Part shown: piece by piece, positions 7,669 to 17,438 of the stretch | How the letters are laid out: every line of letters starts with the position of its first letter | How positions within the stretch are numbered: position 1 is the stretch's first letter | NCBI RefSeq assembly: GCF_900112375.1 | Contig: NZ_FOLS01000002.1 | Location: forward strand, 303,096 to 367,095 | Source of the DNA: Pseudomonas citronellolis | GTDB lineage: Bacteria; Pseudomonadota; Gammaproteobacteria; Pseudomonadales; Pseudomonadaceae | DNA length: 64,000 bases | Reading direction: 5' to 3' | Made by a program: the position numbers and the translations under genes | The notes under the pieces: generated by a model | Databases searched by the model: none | Seen by the model: only the letters and a program-made list of their open reading frames with translations | Told to the model about the DNA's origin: nothing

Positions 7669-8870
7669 GCTACCTCCGCGACGCCCAGGCGCGCCACCGG
7701 GCGCTCGCGCACCGGCCAGTTGAGCAGGCCGGCGAGCAGCGAGAGGAGAATGGCGATCCGCCAGACCAGGTCGTAGTTGCCGGTGTGGTCATAGACGTAG
7801 CCGCCCAGCCAGCCGCCAAGGAAGGCGCCGATCTGGTGGAACAGGAAGGTGATGCCGCCGAGCATCGACAGGTTGCGCACGCCGAACAGGGTGGCCACGG
7901 TGCCATTGGTGAGCGGCACCGTGGACAGCCACAGCAGGCCCATGGCAATGCCAAAGGCGTAGGCCGTCCACACCGTCAGCGGCGCCCAGAGGAAGGCCAG
8001 GATCACCAGGCCGCGGATCAGGTACAGCCCGGTCAGCAGCTTCGGCTTGCTGAAGCGCCCGCCGAGCCAGCCGGCGATGTAGGTGCCGAACACATTGAAC
8101 AGCCCCACCAGCGCCAGCACCGTGGTGCCGACGGTGGCCGGCAGGTGGCGGTCCACCAGGTAGGCCGGCAGGTGCACGCCGATGAACACCACCTGGAAGC
8201 CGCAGACGAAGAAGCCCAGCGACAGCAGCCAGAAACCGGAATGTCCGCAGGCCTCGCGCAGCGCTTCGCCCAGGGATTGTTCATGGGATTGCACCGGCAG
8301 CGGCTTGTCGCGCATCAGCCCGGCCAGCGGCACGATCAACGCCACCAGCAGCCCGAGCGCGAGCAGCGCCGCCGACCAGCCGAGCCAACCGATCAGGCCG
8401 AGGGTGCCGGGCAGCATGGCGAACTGGCCGAAGGAGCCGGCGGCGGCGGAAATGCCCATGGCCATGCTCCGCCGCTCCAGCGGCACGGCGCGGCCGACGG
8501 CGCCGAGGATGACCGAGAAGGAGGTACCGGACAGGCCGATGCCGATCAGCAACCCGGCGGACAGCGACAGACTGGCCGCCGAGTCCGAATAGCCCATCAT
8601 GACCAGGCCCAGGGCGTACAGCAGGCCGCCCACCAATACCGCGCGCGCCGCGCCGAAGCGGTCGGCCAGGGCGCCGGTGAAGGGCTGGGCGATGCCCCAG
8701 ATGAGGTTCTGCAGGGCGATGGCGAAGGCGAACACCTCGCGGCCCCAGCCGAACTCGGCGCTCATGGGAGCGAGGAACAGGCCGAAGCCGTGGCGGACGC
8801 CCAGGGACAGGGCCAGGATCAGGGCGCCGGACAGCAGTATCCAGAAACCCGCACGCGACAGCTTGGACAT
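7665..8870 (-). CDS. MFS transporter
   Basis: This is a 401-residue major facilitator with twelve predicted membrane segments. The family loop between segments 2 and 3 reads GALADRFGAARAV, and segment 5 has a Gly-rich run (MAMGISAAAGSFGQF). It resembles the oxalate/monocarboxylate-type MFS branch, but I cannot name a substrate. The ATG at 8868-8870 was chosen over an upstream frame because GAGAAG precedes it. The gene follows marR after 66 bases, and that gap holds a GGGTATATACCC dyad matching the site upstream of marR, so MarR probably controls it. Its stop codon overlaps the start of the 40-residue membrane peptide. Confidence 0.88.
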   Translation of the reverse strand: MSKLSRAGFWILLSGALILALSLGVRHGFGLFLAPMSAEFGWGREVFAFAIALQNLIWGIAQPFTGALADRFGAARAVLVGGLLYALGLVMMGYSDSAASLSLSAGLLIGIGLSGTSFSVILGAVGRAVPLERRSMAMGISAAAGSFGQFAMLPGTLGLIGWLGWSAALLALGLLVALIVPLAGLMRDKPLPVQSHEQSLGEALREACGHSGFWLLSLGFFVCGFQVVFIGVHLPAYLVDRHLPATVGTTVLALVGLFNVFGTYIAGWLGGRFSKPKLLTGLYLIRGLVILAFLWAPLTVWTAYAFGIAMGLLWLSTVPLTNGTVATLFGVRNLSMLGGITFLFHQIGAFLGGWLGGYVYDHTGNYDLVWRIAILLSLLAGLLNWPVRERPVARLGVAEVA

Positions 8871-8890
8871 TGTTCTTCTCGCTCCAACAG

Positions 8891-8904
8891 GGGTATATAC
8901 CCGC
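8891..8904. promoter_or_regulatory. Candidate MarR operator upstream of the MFS gene
   Basis: GGGTATATACCC is a perfect 12-bp palindrome 21 bases before the MFS start. The 12-base core GTATATACCCGC (8893-8904) recurs exactly at 9361-9372 in front of marR. The shared dyad is a good candidate for the MarR-type regulator encoded between them. Confidence 0.6.
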
Positions 8905-8936
8905 ATTCATCCATACGAACGCCCTTGGCAAGGCGT

Positions 8937-9353
8937 TCAATCGAGGGCTTCCAGCTCCCCCAGCAACGCCATCAGTTGCTCGCGGCGCTCCACCCCGAGG
9001 CGTTCGTACATCCGCCGCTGCGCCGCTTCCCAGGGCTGCGTGCCCTGCTCCAGGCGCTCGTGCCCGGCGGCGGTGAGCAGCACCAGGCGGTTGCGCTGGT
9101 CGCCGGCGTCGCCCTGCAGCTCCACCAGGCCCTCGGCCTGCAGCGGGCGCAGGTTGCGCCCCAGGGTGCTGCGGTCCAGGCCCATGGCCTCGGCCAGTTC
9201 GGAAATGCTCGGGCGCTCCAGGCGCGCCAGGTGGCGCAGCAGGGAAAACTGCGCGACCGTCAGCCCGATGCCCTGCAGGGCATCGTCATAGACGCGGGTG
9301 ACACCTCGGGCGGCGCGGCGCAACTGGGTGCAGAGGCATTGGGTGGTCAGCAT
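8937..9353 (-). CDS. MarR-family transcriptional regulator
   Basis: This 138-residue winged-helix repressor is of MarR type. The DNA-binding helix-turn-helix is in SISELAEAMGLDRSTLGRNL (about residues 48-67) and the wing has DQRNRLVLLT. N- and C-terminal helices would form the dimer. Cys6 and Cys8 near the N-terminus (LTTQCLCTQL) might allow redox sensing, which would suit the glutathione peroxidase downstream; that is inference. It heads the minus-strand run marR-MFS-small peptide-peroxidase and is divergent from the acyl-CoA dehydrogenase. The repeated GTATATACCCGC motif in both promoter gaps suggests autoregulation and control of the permease. Confidence 0.9.
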   Translation of the reverse strand: MLTTQCLCTQLRRAARGVTRVYDDALQGIGLTVAQFSLLRHLARLERPSISELAEAMGLDRSTLGRNLRPLQAEGLVELQGDAGDQRNRLVLLTAAGHERLEQGTQPWEAAQRRMYERLGVERREQLMALLGELEALD

Positions 9354-9359
9354 GATACG

Positions 9360-9373
9360 TGTATATACCCGCG
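9360..9373. promoter_or_regulatory. Candidate MarR operator in the marR/acyl-CoA dehydrogenase gap
   Basis: TGTATATACCCGCG lies seven bases upstream of the marR start codon and contains the same 12 bases (GTATATACCCGC) as the site at 8893-8904. The dyad core is GTATATAC. It could serve marR and, less directly, the divergent acyl-CoA dehydrogenase 125 bases away. Confidence 0.55.
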
Positions 9374-9497
9374 ATACCCGTGAAGGTCAATCGCGGTCGA
9401 TTGTCCGATCTGCCAGGCGCCAGCTGTTGCCGCTGCCAAGGCCAGGCCGGGTGCGCGGCCGTATAACTGCGCCCACAGTCCCTGCGAGATCACCGCG

Positions 9498-11318
<1,821 letters not shown>

Positions 11319-11350
11319 ACCGGGACGCCCGCCAGGTCCCGGCAGTTGTT

Positions 11351-11417
11351 GTAGGAGCGAGCTTGCTCGCGAACAAGCCCCGCTGCGGAATCCGTTCGCG
11401 AGCAAGCTCGCTCCTAC
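11351..11417. repeat. REPIN (inverted pair of REP units), GAGCTTGCTC type
   Basis: Two perfect 24-base arms, one beginning GTAGGAGCGAGCTTGCTC (11351-11374) and its complement (11394-11417), enclose a 19-base centre. Each arm also contains an internal GAGC...GCTC hairpin. The same doublet recurs at 44785-44851, and as the reverse arrangement at 20241-20304; a single unit lies at 53311-53334. Confidence 0.9.
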
Positions 11418-11453
11418 GAAAAGCCCTGGCGCAAACTACGCCGAGGCGCTCTT

Positions 11454-11526
11454 CGTAGGATGGGTTGAGCTTGCGAAACCCATGCGGTCATGGCGATGGG
11501 TATCGCTTCGCTCAACCCATCCTACG
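11454..11526. repeat. GTAGGATGGG palindromic element, copy 2
   Basis: This is the best-formed copy: perfect 17-base arms CGTAGGATGGGTTGAGC (11454-11470) and its complement (11510-11526) around a 39-base centre that itself contains AAACCCATG and a GATGGGTATCGCTTC segment. It is distinct in sequence from the REP units beside it. Confidence 0.85.
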
Positions 11527-11537
11527 GGGCTGAGAGC

Positions 11538-11665
11538 GCCCTCTCCCCAGCCCTCTCCCGCAAGCGGGAGAGGGAGCCGTCCGGAGCAAGCACAAGGGTC
11601 GGCGCAATCCTGTAGGAGCGGATTCATCCGCGAATCGCGGACAGGGTCCGCATCACAGGAGCGGA
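11538..11665. repeat. CCCTCTCCC hairpin and REP-like unit; rest of the 11319-11668 gap
   Basis: The remainder of this 350-base gap holds a hairpin made from CCCTCTCCCGCAAGCGGGAGAGGG (about 11552-11575) and a REP-like unit GTAGGAGCGGATTCATCCGCG with a degraded mate (about 11612-11662). Together with the REPIN and the GTAGGATGGG element, the gap is almost entirely repeats. No gene is visible in it. Confidence 0.7.
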
Positions 11666-11668
11666 GGC

Positions 11669-12994
11669 TTACTCGGCAGCCGGCTTCTTGCGCTTGAGCG
11701 GCGCCATGCCGTCGTTGCTGACCACCGACGAGGGCGCCGCCTTCGGCTTGTTCGCCGGCTTGCGCTTGGCGGCGGGCTTGGCCCCGGCCTTCTTGCCGGA
11801 ATCGGTCTTTTTCTTCTTGGTGCCGGCGGCCTTGCCCGAGGCCTTGACCTTCTTCGGCCCCTTGTAGCTGCCCTTGAGCTCCTTGATGGTGCGCTGTTCG
11901 AAACGCACCTTGAGGTAGCGCTCGATGCTCGACATCAGGTTCCAGTCGCTGTGCGACACCAGCGAGATGGCCAGGCCGGCCTCGCCCGCGCGGCCGGTGC
12001 GGCCGATACGGTGCACGTACTCGTCGCCGCGGCGCGGCATGTCGAAGTTCAGCACCAGGTCCAGGCCCTCGACATCCAGGCCGCGGGCGGCCACGTCGGT
12101 GGCGACGAGGATCTTCACCGCGCCCTGCTTCAGGCGCTCGATGGCCAGCTTGCGGTCCTTCTGGTCCTTCTCGCCGTGCAGGACGAAGACCTTGTGCCCG
12201 GCGGCGATCAGCCGGCCGGTCAGGCGGTCGGCCTGCACGCGGGTGTTGGTGAAGACGATGGCCTTTTCGAAGGTCTCGTTCTCCAGCAGCCAGTGCAGGA
12301 TGGCTTCCTTGTGGGCGTTGTCGTCGACCAGGATGACCTGCTGCGCGATGTCCTCGTTCAGCTCGCTGACGCGGTTCAGCTGCAGGCTTTCCGGCTCGCG
12401 CAGGACCTGCTCGACCATCGCGTGCAGGCCGCTGCCGGCGGTGGCGGAGAACAACAGGGTCTGGCGCTGCGCCGGGCAGGCGCCGGCAAGCTTGAGCACG
12501 TCCTCGGCGAAGCCCATGTCGAGCATGCGGTCGGCCTCGTCCAGCACCAGCACCTCGACGTCGCCCAGCGGCAGGTTGCCGGCGTTGAACTGCTCGTTCA
12601 GCCGGCCGGGGGTGCCGATGATGATCTCCGGGTTCTTGCGCAGGCGCGCGCCCTGCACCTTGAAGTCCTCGCCACCGGTGATCAGGCAGGCCTTGATGAA
12701 GGTGAACTGGGCGAAGCGCTCGACTTCCTTGAGGGTCTGCTGGGCCAGCTCGCGGGTCGGCAGCAGGATCAGCGCGCGGGCGCCGGTCTTGGGCTTCTCC
12801 TCGCTGAGCAGGCGGTGCAGCAGCGGCAGCACGAAGGCGGCGGTCTTGCCGCTGCCGGTCTGCGCGGTCACGCGCAGGTCGCGGCCCTCCAGCGCCTTCG
12901 GGATGGCCGCGGCCTGGACGGCGGTCGGCTCGGTGAAGGACAGGGTTTCCAGCGCCTTGAGCAGGCGTTCGTGGAGGGCGAATTGGGCGAACAA
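11669..12994 (-). CDS. DEAD-box ATP-dependent RNA helicase with Lys-rich tail
   Basis: This is a 441-residue RNA helicase. The DEAD-box motifs appear in order: Q motif (FTEPTAVQ), Walker A (AQTGSGKT), PTRELA, TPGR, DEAD (VLDEADRM), SAT, ARGLD and HRIGRTGRAG. After about residue 360 comes a lysine- and alanine-rich basic tail that would bind RNA nonspecifically. It resembles the short RhlE/SrmB-like helicase seen in P. aeruginosa, whose N-terminus begins at the same FAQFALHERLL. On that basis I chose TTG (12992-12994), which has GAGG seven bases upstream. An ATG at 13031-13033 would add 13 residues but has no good ribosome site. A role in ribosome assembly or RNA decay is inferred from the family. 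Confidence 0.9.
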   Translation of the reverse strand: MFAQFALHERLLKALETLSFTEPTAVQAAAIPKALEGRDLRVTAQTGSGKTAAFVLPLLHRLLSEEKPKTGARALILLPTRELAQQTLKEVERFAQFTFIKACLITGGEDFKVQGARLRKNPEIIIGTPGRLNEQFNAGNLPLGDVEVLVLDEADRMLDMGFAEDVLKLAGACPAQRQTLLFSATAGSGLHAMVEQVLREPESLQLNRVSELNEDIAQQVILVDDNAHKEAILHWLLENETFEKAIVFTNTRVQADRLTGRLIAAGHKVFVLHGEKDQKDRKLAIERLKQGAVKILVATDVAARGLDVEGLDLVLNFDMPRRGDEYVHRIGRTGRAGEAGLAISLVSHSDWNLMSSIERYLKVRFEQRTIKELKGSYKGPKKVKASGKAAGTKKKKTDSGKKAGAKPAAKRKPANKPKAAPSSVVSNDGMAPLKRKKPAAE

Positions 12995-13167
12995 GGCAAA
13001 CCTCGGGAAGACGAAAAGACCAAATAGCTGCATAGCCTAACGGTTGCCGCGCCCGAAAGCAGGTTTTATTCGCCGGTCGCGATCCGCACGCCCCGTGTCG
13101 CCCTCGGGCAAGTCCACCGCGCAGGCCCGTCCCAGACTGGCCGCAGGACAGCCCGAGGAGTGTCGAG

Positions 13168-14532
13168 ATGCCGCATCGCCCCACCGCCGCCGAGCGCCTC
13201 GAGCGCCTGCCGCTGAGCCCCTACCACCGGCTGATCTTCGTGATCATCGCCCTGGCGTTCTTCTTCGACTCCATGGACCTGGCGATGATGACCTTCCTGC
13301 TCGGCTCGATCAAAGCCGAGTTCGGCCTGTCCAGCGCCCAGGCCGGGCTGCTGGCCAGCTCCAGCTTCTTCGGCATGGTCCTGGGCGCGGCGCTGTCGGG
13401 CATGCTCGCCGACCGCTTCGGGCGCAAGCCGGTGTTCCAGTGGAGCATCGTGCTCTGGGGCCTGGCCAGCTACCTGTGCTCCACCGCCGGCGACGTGCAG
13501 AGCCTGACGCTGTACCGCGTGCTGCTGGGCATCGGCATGGGCATGGAATTCCCCATCGCCCAGTCGCTGCTCTCGGAGATGATCCCGGCCAGGGCCCGCG
13601 GCCGCTACATCGCCCTCATGGACGGCTTCTGGCCGCTGGGCTTCATCGCCGCCGGCTGCCTGTCCTACTTCGTGCTGCCGGCGGCCGGCTGGCGCAGCCT
13701 GTTCCTGCTGCTGGCCTTCCCGGCGCTGTTCGTCCTGGCCATCCGCTTCATGGTCCCGGAATCGCCACGCTGGCTGGAACAGGCCGGACTGGCGGACAAG
13801 GCCGAGCGCTCGCTGCAACGCATCGAGGCGCGGGTGATGGCCTCGCTGAAGCTCGCCAGCCTGCCCGAACCGCAGGCCCTGGCGCGCCCCGAGCCGAACC
13901 GCCCGGGCTTCTTCAGCGCCTTCGCCGAACTCTGGTCGCCGGCCTACCGCAGCCGCACCCTGACGGTCTGGAGCCTGTGGTTCTTCGCCCTGCTCGGCTT
14001 CTACGGGCTGACCTCCTGGCTCAGCGCGCTGCTGCAGCAATCCGGCTTCGCCGTGACGCAGTCGGTGTACTACACGGTGCTGATCTCCCTGGCCGGCATC
14101 CCCGGCTTCCTCTGCGCCGCCTGGCTGGTGGAGCGCTGGGGCCGCAAGCCCAGCTGCGTGCTGATGCTCCTGGGCGGCGGCGCCATGGCCTATGCCTACG
14201 GCCAGACCGCGGTGTTCGGCGGCAGCCTGGCGCTGCTGATCGGCTTCGGCCTGGCCATGCAGTTCTTCCTGTTCGGCATGTGGGCGGTGCTCTACACCTA
14301 TACCCCGGAGCTGTACCCCACCTCGGCGCGCGCCACCGGCTCGGGCTTCGCCTCGGCGGTGGGGCGCGTCGGCTCGCTGCTCGGGCCCACCGTCAGCGGC
14401 CTGGTCCTGCCGGTGGCCGGCCAGGGCGGCGTGTTCACCCTCGGCGCGCTGTGCTTCCTGGTCGCCGCGGCGGTGGTCTGGGGCTTCGGCATCGAGACCC
14501 GCGGGCGCACCCTGGAGGAGCTGGCGGGCTGA
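13168..14532 (+). CDS. MFS transporter, sugar/aromatic acid:H+ symporter type
   Basis: This 454-residue major facilitator has twelve membrane segments. Signatures are DRFGRKP after segment 2, PESPRWL in the central loop, and ERWGRKP in the second half, with a C-terminal ETRGRTLEEL. These mark the sugar-porter/SV2-like branch, which in bacteria includes carriers for nicotinate, aromatic acids and other organic acids. The early Asp in FFFDSMDLAMM is typical of the aromatic acid symporter group. GAGGAG lies seven bases before the ATG. No catabolic gene sits beside it, so the substrate stays open. It is divergent from the helicase across a gap of about 170 bases. Confidence 0.88.
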   Translation: MPHRPTAAERLERLPLSPYHRLIFVIIALAFFFDSMDLAMMTFLLGSIKAEFGLSSAQAGLLASSSFFGMVLGAALSGMLADRFGRKPVFQWSIVLWGLASYLCSTAGDVQSLTLYRVLLGIGMGMEFPIAQSLLSEMIPARARGRYIALMDGFWPLGFIAAGCLSYFVLPAAGWRSLFLLLAFPALFVLAIRFMVPESPRWLEQAGLADKAERSLQRIEARVMASLKLASLPEPQALARPEPNRPGFFSAFAELWSPAYRSRTLTVWSLWFFALLGFYGLTSWLSALLQQSGFAVTQSVYYTVLISLAGIPGFLCAAWLVERWGRKPSCVLMLLGGGAMAYAYGQTAVFGGSLALLIGFGLAMQFFLFGMWAVLYTYTPELYPTSARATGSGFASAVGRVGSLLGPTVSGLVLPVAGQGGVFTLGALCFLVAAAVVWGFGIETRGRTLEELAG

Positions 14533-14694
14533 GGTTACATTTCGGAAATATCCTGCTCGGCCCTGCCGCTAGCCTGCCGTTACAATGCCGCGCTCATCCC
14601 GGCCACCGCGGCCGGGCCTTCGCGGCTACCCCGTAGCCTCCGCACCACGCGCCACCCCGCACTGGCGCCCCGATCCAAAGGATGTTTCCGGCCT

Positions 14695-16005
14695 ATGGAC
14701 CTTTCCTCTCCCCTCGCCACCCTCCAGGGCTACTGGGCCCTGCTCGACCAACACCCGCTGACCAGCGCCGCCCTCGGCCTCGTCATCCTCCTCGCAGTGG
14801 CCTGGATCGTCGGCCGCCTGGCCCGCTTCCTGGTCCGCCGCGCGGCCGACCTGCTGGCGCGCCAGCCGGCTCTGAGCTGGCTCGCCGACCTGCGCGACAA
14901 CCGCGTGTTCCAGCGCCTGGCGCAGACCGTGCCGTCGCTGGTGGTGCAGTTCGGCCTGGTGCTGATCCCCAACCTGGCCGGCAGGCCCGAGGCCTTCCTG
15001 CGCAACCTGGCCATGGCGGTCACCGCGCTGTTCCTGCTGCTGGCCCTGAGCGCCCTGCTCGACGCCCTGCTGGACATCTACGCGCGCACCGAACATGCCC
15101 GCACCCGCTCGATCAAGGGCTACGTGCAACTGGCCAAGCTGTTCCTCTTCGTCTTCGGCGGCATCGTGGTGGTGTCGATCCTCATCGACCGCTCGCCGAT
15201 GCTGCTGCTCTCGGGCCTGGGCGCCATGTCCGCGGTCCTGCTGCTGGTCTACAAGGACACCCTGCTGAGCTTCGTCGCCAGCGTGCAGCTGACCAGCAAC
15301 GACATGCTGCGCGTGGGCGACTGGATCGAGATGCCCCAGGTCGGCGCCGACGGCGACGTGGTGGACATCACCCTGCACACGGTGAAGGTGCAGAACTGGG
15401 ACAAGACCATCGTCTCGGTGCCCACCTGGCGCCTGATGTCCGAGTCGTTCAAGAACTGGCGCGGCATGCAGCAGTCCGGCGGGCGGCGCATCAAGCGCAG
15501 CCTGTACCTCGACGCCAGCCAGGTGCGCTTCCTCGACGAGGCCGAGGCGCAGAAACTGTCCGGCGTGCGCCTGCTGACCGACTACCTGCGGCGCAAGCAG
15601 GACGAGCTGAGCGAGTGGAACCAGGCCAACGCCGGCAACGTGCCGCTGTCGGCCAACCGCCGGCGGCTGACCAACATCGGCACCTTCCGCGCCTACGCCG
15701 AGGCCTACCTCAAGGCCCACCCGGACATCCACCCGCACATGACCTGCATGGTCCGCCAGCTGCAGCCCGGCGCCGAAGGCGTGCCCCTGGAGATCTACTG
15801 CTTCACCCGCACCACCGCGTGGCTGGACTACGAGCGCATCCAGGGCGACATCTTCGACTACCTGATGGCGGTGCTGCCGGAGTTCGGCCTGGGCGTCTAC
15901 CAGCAACCCAGCGGCCAGGACCTGCGTGGCGGGCTGCAGGGCCTGTTGCCGACGCCGGCGGCTCGTAGCGAACGCCACCCGGCGCTGGACATGGAACAGG
16001 CCTGA
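14695..16005 (+). CDS. Mechanosensitive ion channel, MscS superfamily (YbdG-like)
   Basis: This 436-residue inner-membrane channel protects against hypoosmotic shock. About five hydrophobic segments occupy residues 20-190, ending in the pore-lining helix and the MscS core (LLLSGLGAMSAVLLLVYKDT). The beta domain follows with VGDWIEMPQVGADGDVVDI and the motif LHTVKVQNWDKTIVSVP. The long C-terminal cytoplasmic domain with RRRLTNIGTFRAYAEAYL is typical of the YbdG/YnaI-type group. AAGGAT lies upstream of the ATG. It stands alone between the MFS gene and the DHFR-like gene, with about 160 bases upstream that hold no other obvious element. Confidence 0.9.
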   Translation: MDLSSPLATLQGYWALLDQHPLTSAALGLVILLAVAWIVGRLARFLVRRAADLLARQPALSWLADLRDNRVFQRLAQTVPSLVVQFGLVLIPNLAGRPEAFLRNLAMAVTALFLLLALSALLDALLDIYARTEHARTRSIKGYVQLAKLFLFVFGGIVVVSILIDRSPMLLLSGLGAMSAVLLLVYKDTLLSFVASVQLTSNDMLRVGDWIEMPQVGADGDVVDITLHTVKVQNWDKTIVSVPTWRLMSESFKNWRGMQQSGGRRIKRSLYLDASQVRFLDEAEAQKLSGVRLLTDYLRRKQDELSEWNQANAGNVPLSANRRRLTNIGTFRAYAEAYLKAHPDIHPHMTCMVRQLQPGAEGVPLEIYCFTRTTAWLDYERIQGDIFDYLMAVLPEFGLGVYQQPSGQDLRGGLQGLLPTPAARSERHPALDMEQA

Positions 16006-16122
16006 GAACCCGCGCCAGGCTCCGATCGGACGGGCGACAGCCCCCGGCCTGGCTGCCTCGCCAGGCCGGTGCCATGCTCAAGGCAGGCGCGCGCTTCCGC
16101 GCGCCTTTCCCGGAGAAACGCC

Positions 16123-16653
16123 GTGTCCGCCACCCTCATCTATTACGTGGCCAGCAGCCTGGACGGCTACATCGCCCGCCCCGACGGCAGCGTCGACTGG
16201 CTGGACGCATTCGACGGCCATGACGACGACCATGGCTATTCAGCCTTCTACGCCAGCATCGACGGCCTGCTGATGGGCCGCGGCACCTACCTGCAATGCC
16301 TGGACTTCGGCGACTGGCCCTACCCGGACAAGCCGGCCATCGTCCTCACCCGCGCCAACCGCCTGCCGCTGGCCTCGCCCCGGGTGGAGCTGCAGCACTG
16401 CCCGCCCAGCGAGGCCCTGGCCAACCTGGAGGCCCGCGGCTGCCAGCGCATCTGGCTGGTGGGCGGCGGCAGCCTGGCCGGCAACTGCCTGGCGGCGGAC
16501 TTGCTCGACGAGGTGATCGTCAGCATCATTCCGCACCTGCTCGGCGCCGGCATCCCGCTGTTCGGCATCGGGCTCGAACGGCGCCTGCAGTTGCTGGAAC
16601 AGCGCAGCTTCCCCAGCGGCATCGTGCAGGTGCGCTACCAGGTCCTCAAGTGA
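16123..16653 (+). CDS. Dihydrofolate reductase/RibD C-terminal domain protein
   Basis: This is a 176-residue Rossmann-like reductase of the RibD_C/DHFR superfamily. Visible landmarks are YYVASSLDGYIARPDGSVDWL near the start (shown here in part as VASSLDGYIA), DGLLMGRGTY, and the nucleotide-binding loop LVGGGSLAGNCLAADLLDE. The ending IIPHLLGAGIPLFG is characteristic of the YyaP/YwjB-type bacterial proteins, whose substrates are unknown. GTG at 16123 is the start, with GGAG seven bases upstream. The stop overlaps a possible GTG start of the NUDIX gene as GTGA, so the two are probably translated together. A housekeeping-type NADPH reductase is likely; true dihydrofolate reductase activity is doubtful. 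Confidence 0.85.
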   Translation: MSATLIYYVASSLDGYIARPDGSVDWLDAFDGHDDDHGYSAFYASIDGLLMGRGTYLQCLDFGDWPYPDKPAIVLTRANRLPLASPRVELQHCPPSEALANLEARGCQRIWLVGGGSLAGNCLAADLLDEVIVSIIPHLLGAGIPLFGIGLERRLQLLEQRSFPSGIVQVRYQVLK

Positions 16654-16661
16654 GCCCCCGC

Positions 16662-17069
16662 ATGCCCCAGACCACCCTCGACATCGCCGCCGCCTGCCTG
16701 CTCGACGACGCCGGCCGCCTGCTGCTGGTGCGCAAGCGCGGCACCCGCGCCTTCATGCTCCCCGGCGGCAAGCGCGAGCCCGGCGAAAGCCCGTTGCAGG
16801 CGCTGCTGCGCGAACTGCAGGAAGAACTCGGCCTGAACCTGCCGGCCAGCGCCCTGCAGCCGCTGGGCAACTTCCAGGCCGCCGCGGCCAACGAGGCCGA
16901 CACCCGCGTCGACGCCCACGTCTTCGTCGCCAGCCTGCCGCACCCGGTGAGCGCCGCCGCCGAACTGGAGGAACTGGCCTGGCTGGAGGACGGCCGCCAC
17001 CCCGAGCCGCTGGCGCCGCTGCTGCGCGAAAAAGTCCTGCCGGCGCTGCGCGAACACCTCGCCAACTGA
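16662..17069 (+). CDS. NUDIX hydrolase
   Basis: This 135-residue pyrophosphohydrolase hydrolyses a nucleoside diphosphate linked to another moiety, using Mg2+. The NUDIX box covers residues 35-57 (GGKREPGES, then LLRELQEELGL), with all catalytic Glu residues present. The short length and RKRGTRAFMLPGG entry resemble MutT-like house-cleaning enzymes. I give the ATG at 16662. An in-frame GTG at 16650 overlaps the TGA of the preceding gene and could be the true coupled start, adding four residues. It is followed by 369 bases without a gene. Confidence 0.88.
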   Translation: MPQTTLDIAAACLLDDAGRLLLVRKRGTRAFMLPGGKREPGESPLQALLRELQEELGLNLPASALQPLGNFQAAAANEADTRVDAHVFVASLPHPVSAAAELEELAWLEDGRHPEPLAPLLREKVLPALREHLAN

Positions 17070-17438
17070 CGAAAATCGTCAGAGGGCCTGCATTTCGTCG
17101 GTTTTTTCCCTGCGACATCAGGTCCCACTCCACGCCCTTCCCGCCCCCTTCCGGCCACCCTCGCGCGAACCTGGGCCATCTCCCGGCAACCCGCCTGGCA
17201 TAGGGCTTTCGGCTATAAGGTCGGCGCCCGACCGGGCAGTCCGAACACATGTCACCGAATGCCCGCCGAGTCACACGGCGCTCCCCGGAAGCGACGGACG
17301 GTCAAAACACTGTCACGAAAAGTCGGTCAGAATGCGCGGAATTTTTTCGCGGACCAAAGGAAACCATCGCCCGCCGAAGAGCAACGGCGATCCAGCGGAG
17401 TCTGGGTTACATCCACAACCAGAAAGAAGACATGCCGA
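17070..17438 (+). other. Leader region of the NlpC/P60 gene
   Basis: This 369-base stretch carries no gene I can support, and no REP unit, unlike other gaps in the window. A short dyad, TGACGAAAATCGTCA, lies at 17067-17081 at the end of the NUDIX gene. The promoter of the peptidase gene must lie here; the AT-richer part around 17310-17360 is the most likely position. Confidence 0.5.

Noticed and set aside
7665..8906. Upstream start for the MFS gene at 8906
   Set aside because: The extra 12 residues (RVYTPVGARRT) would be translated from the GTATATACCC operator dyad. The ATG at 8870 has a better ribosome site and begins the usual N-terminus.
13044..14636. Open frame of 530 codons overlapping the MFS gene
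   Set aside because: Low-complexity Arg/Ala/Gly/Pro translation. The frame starting at 13168 has membrane segments and MFS signatures.
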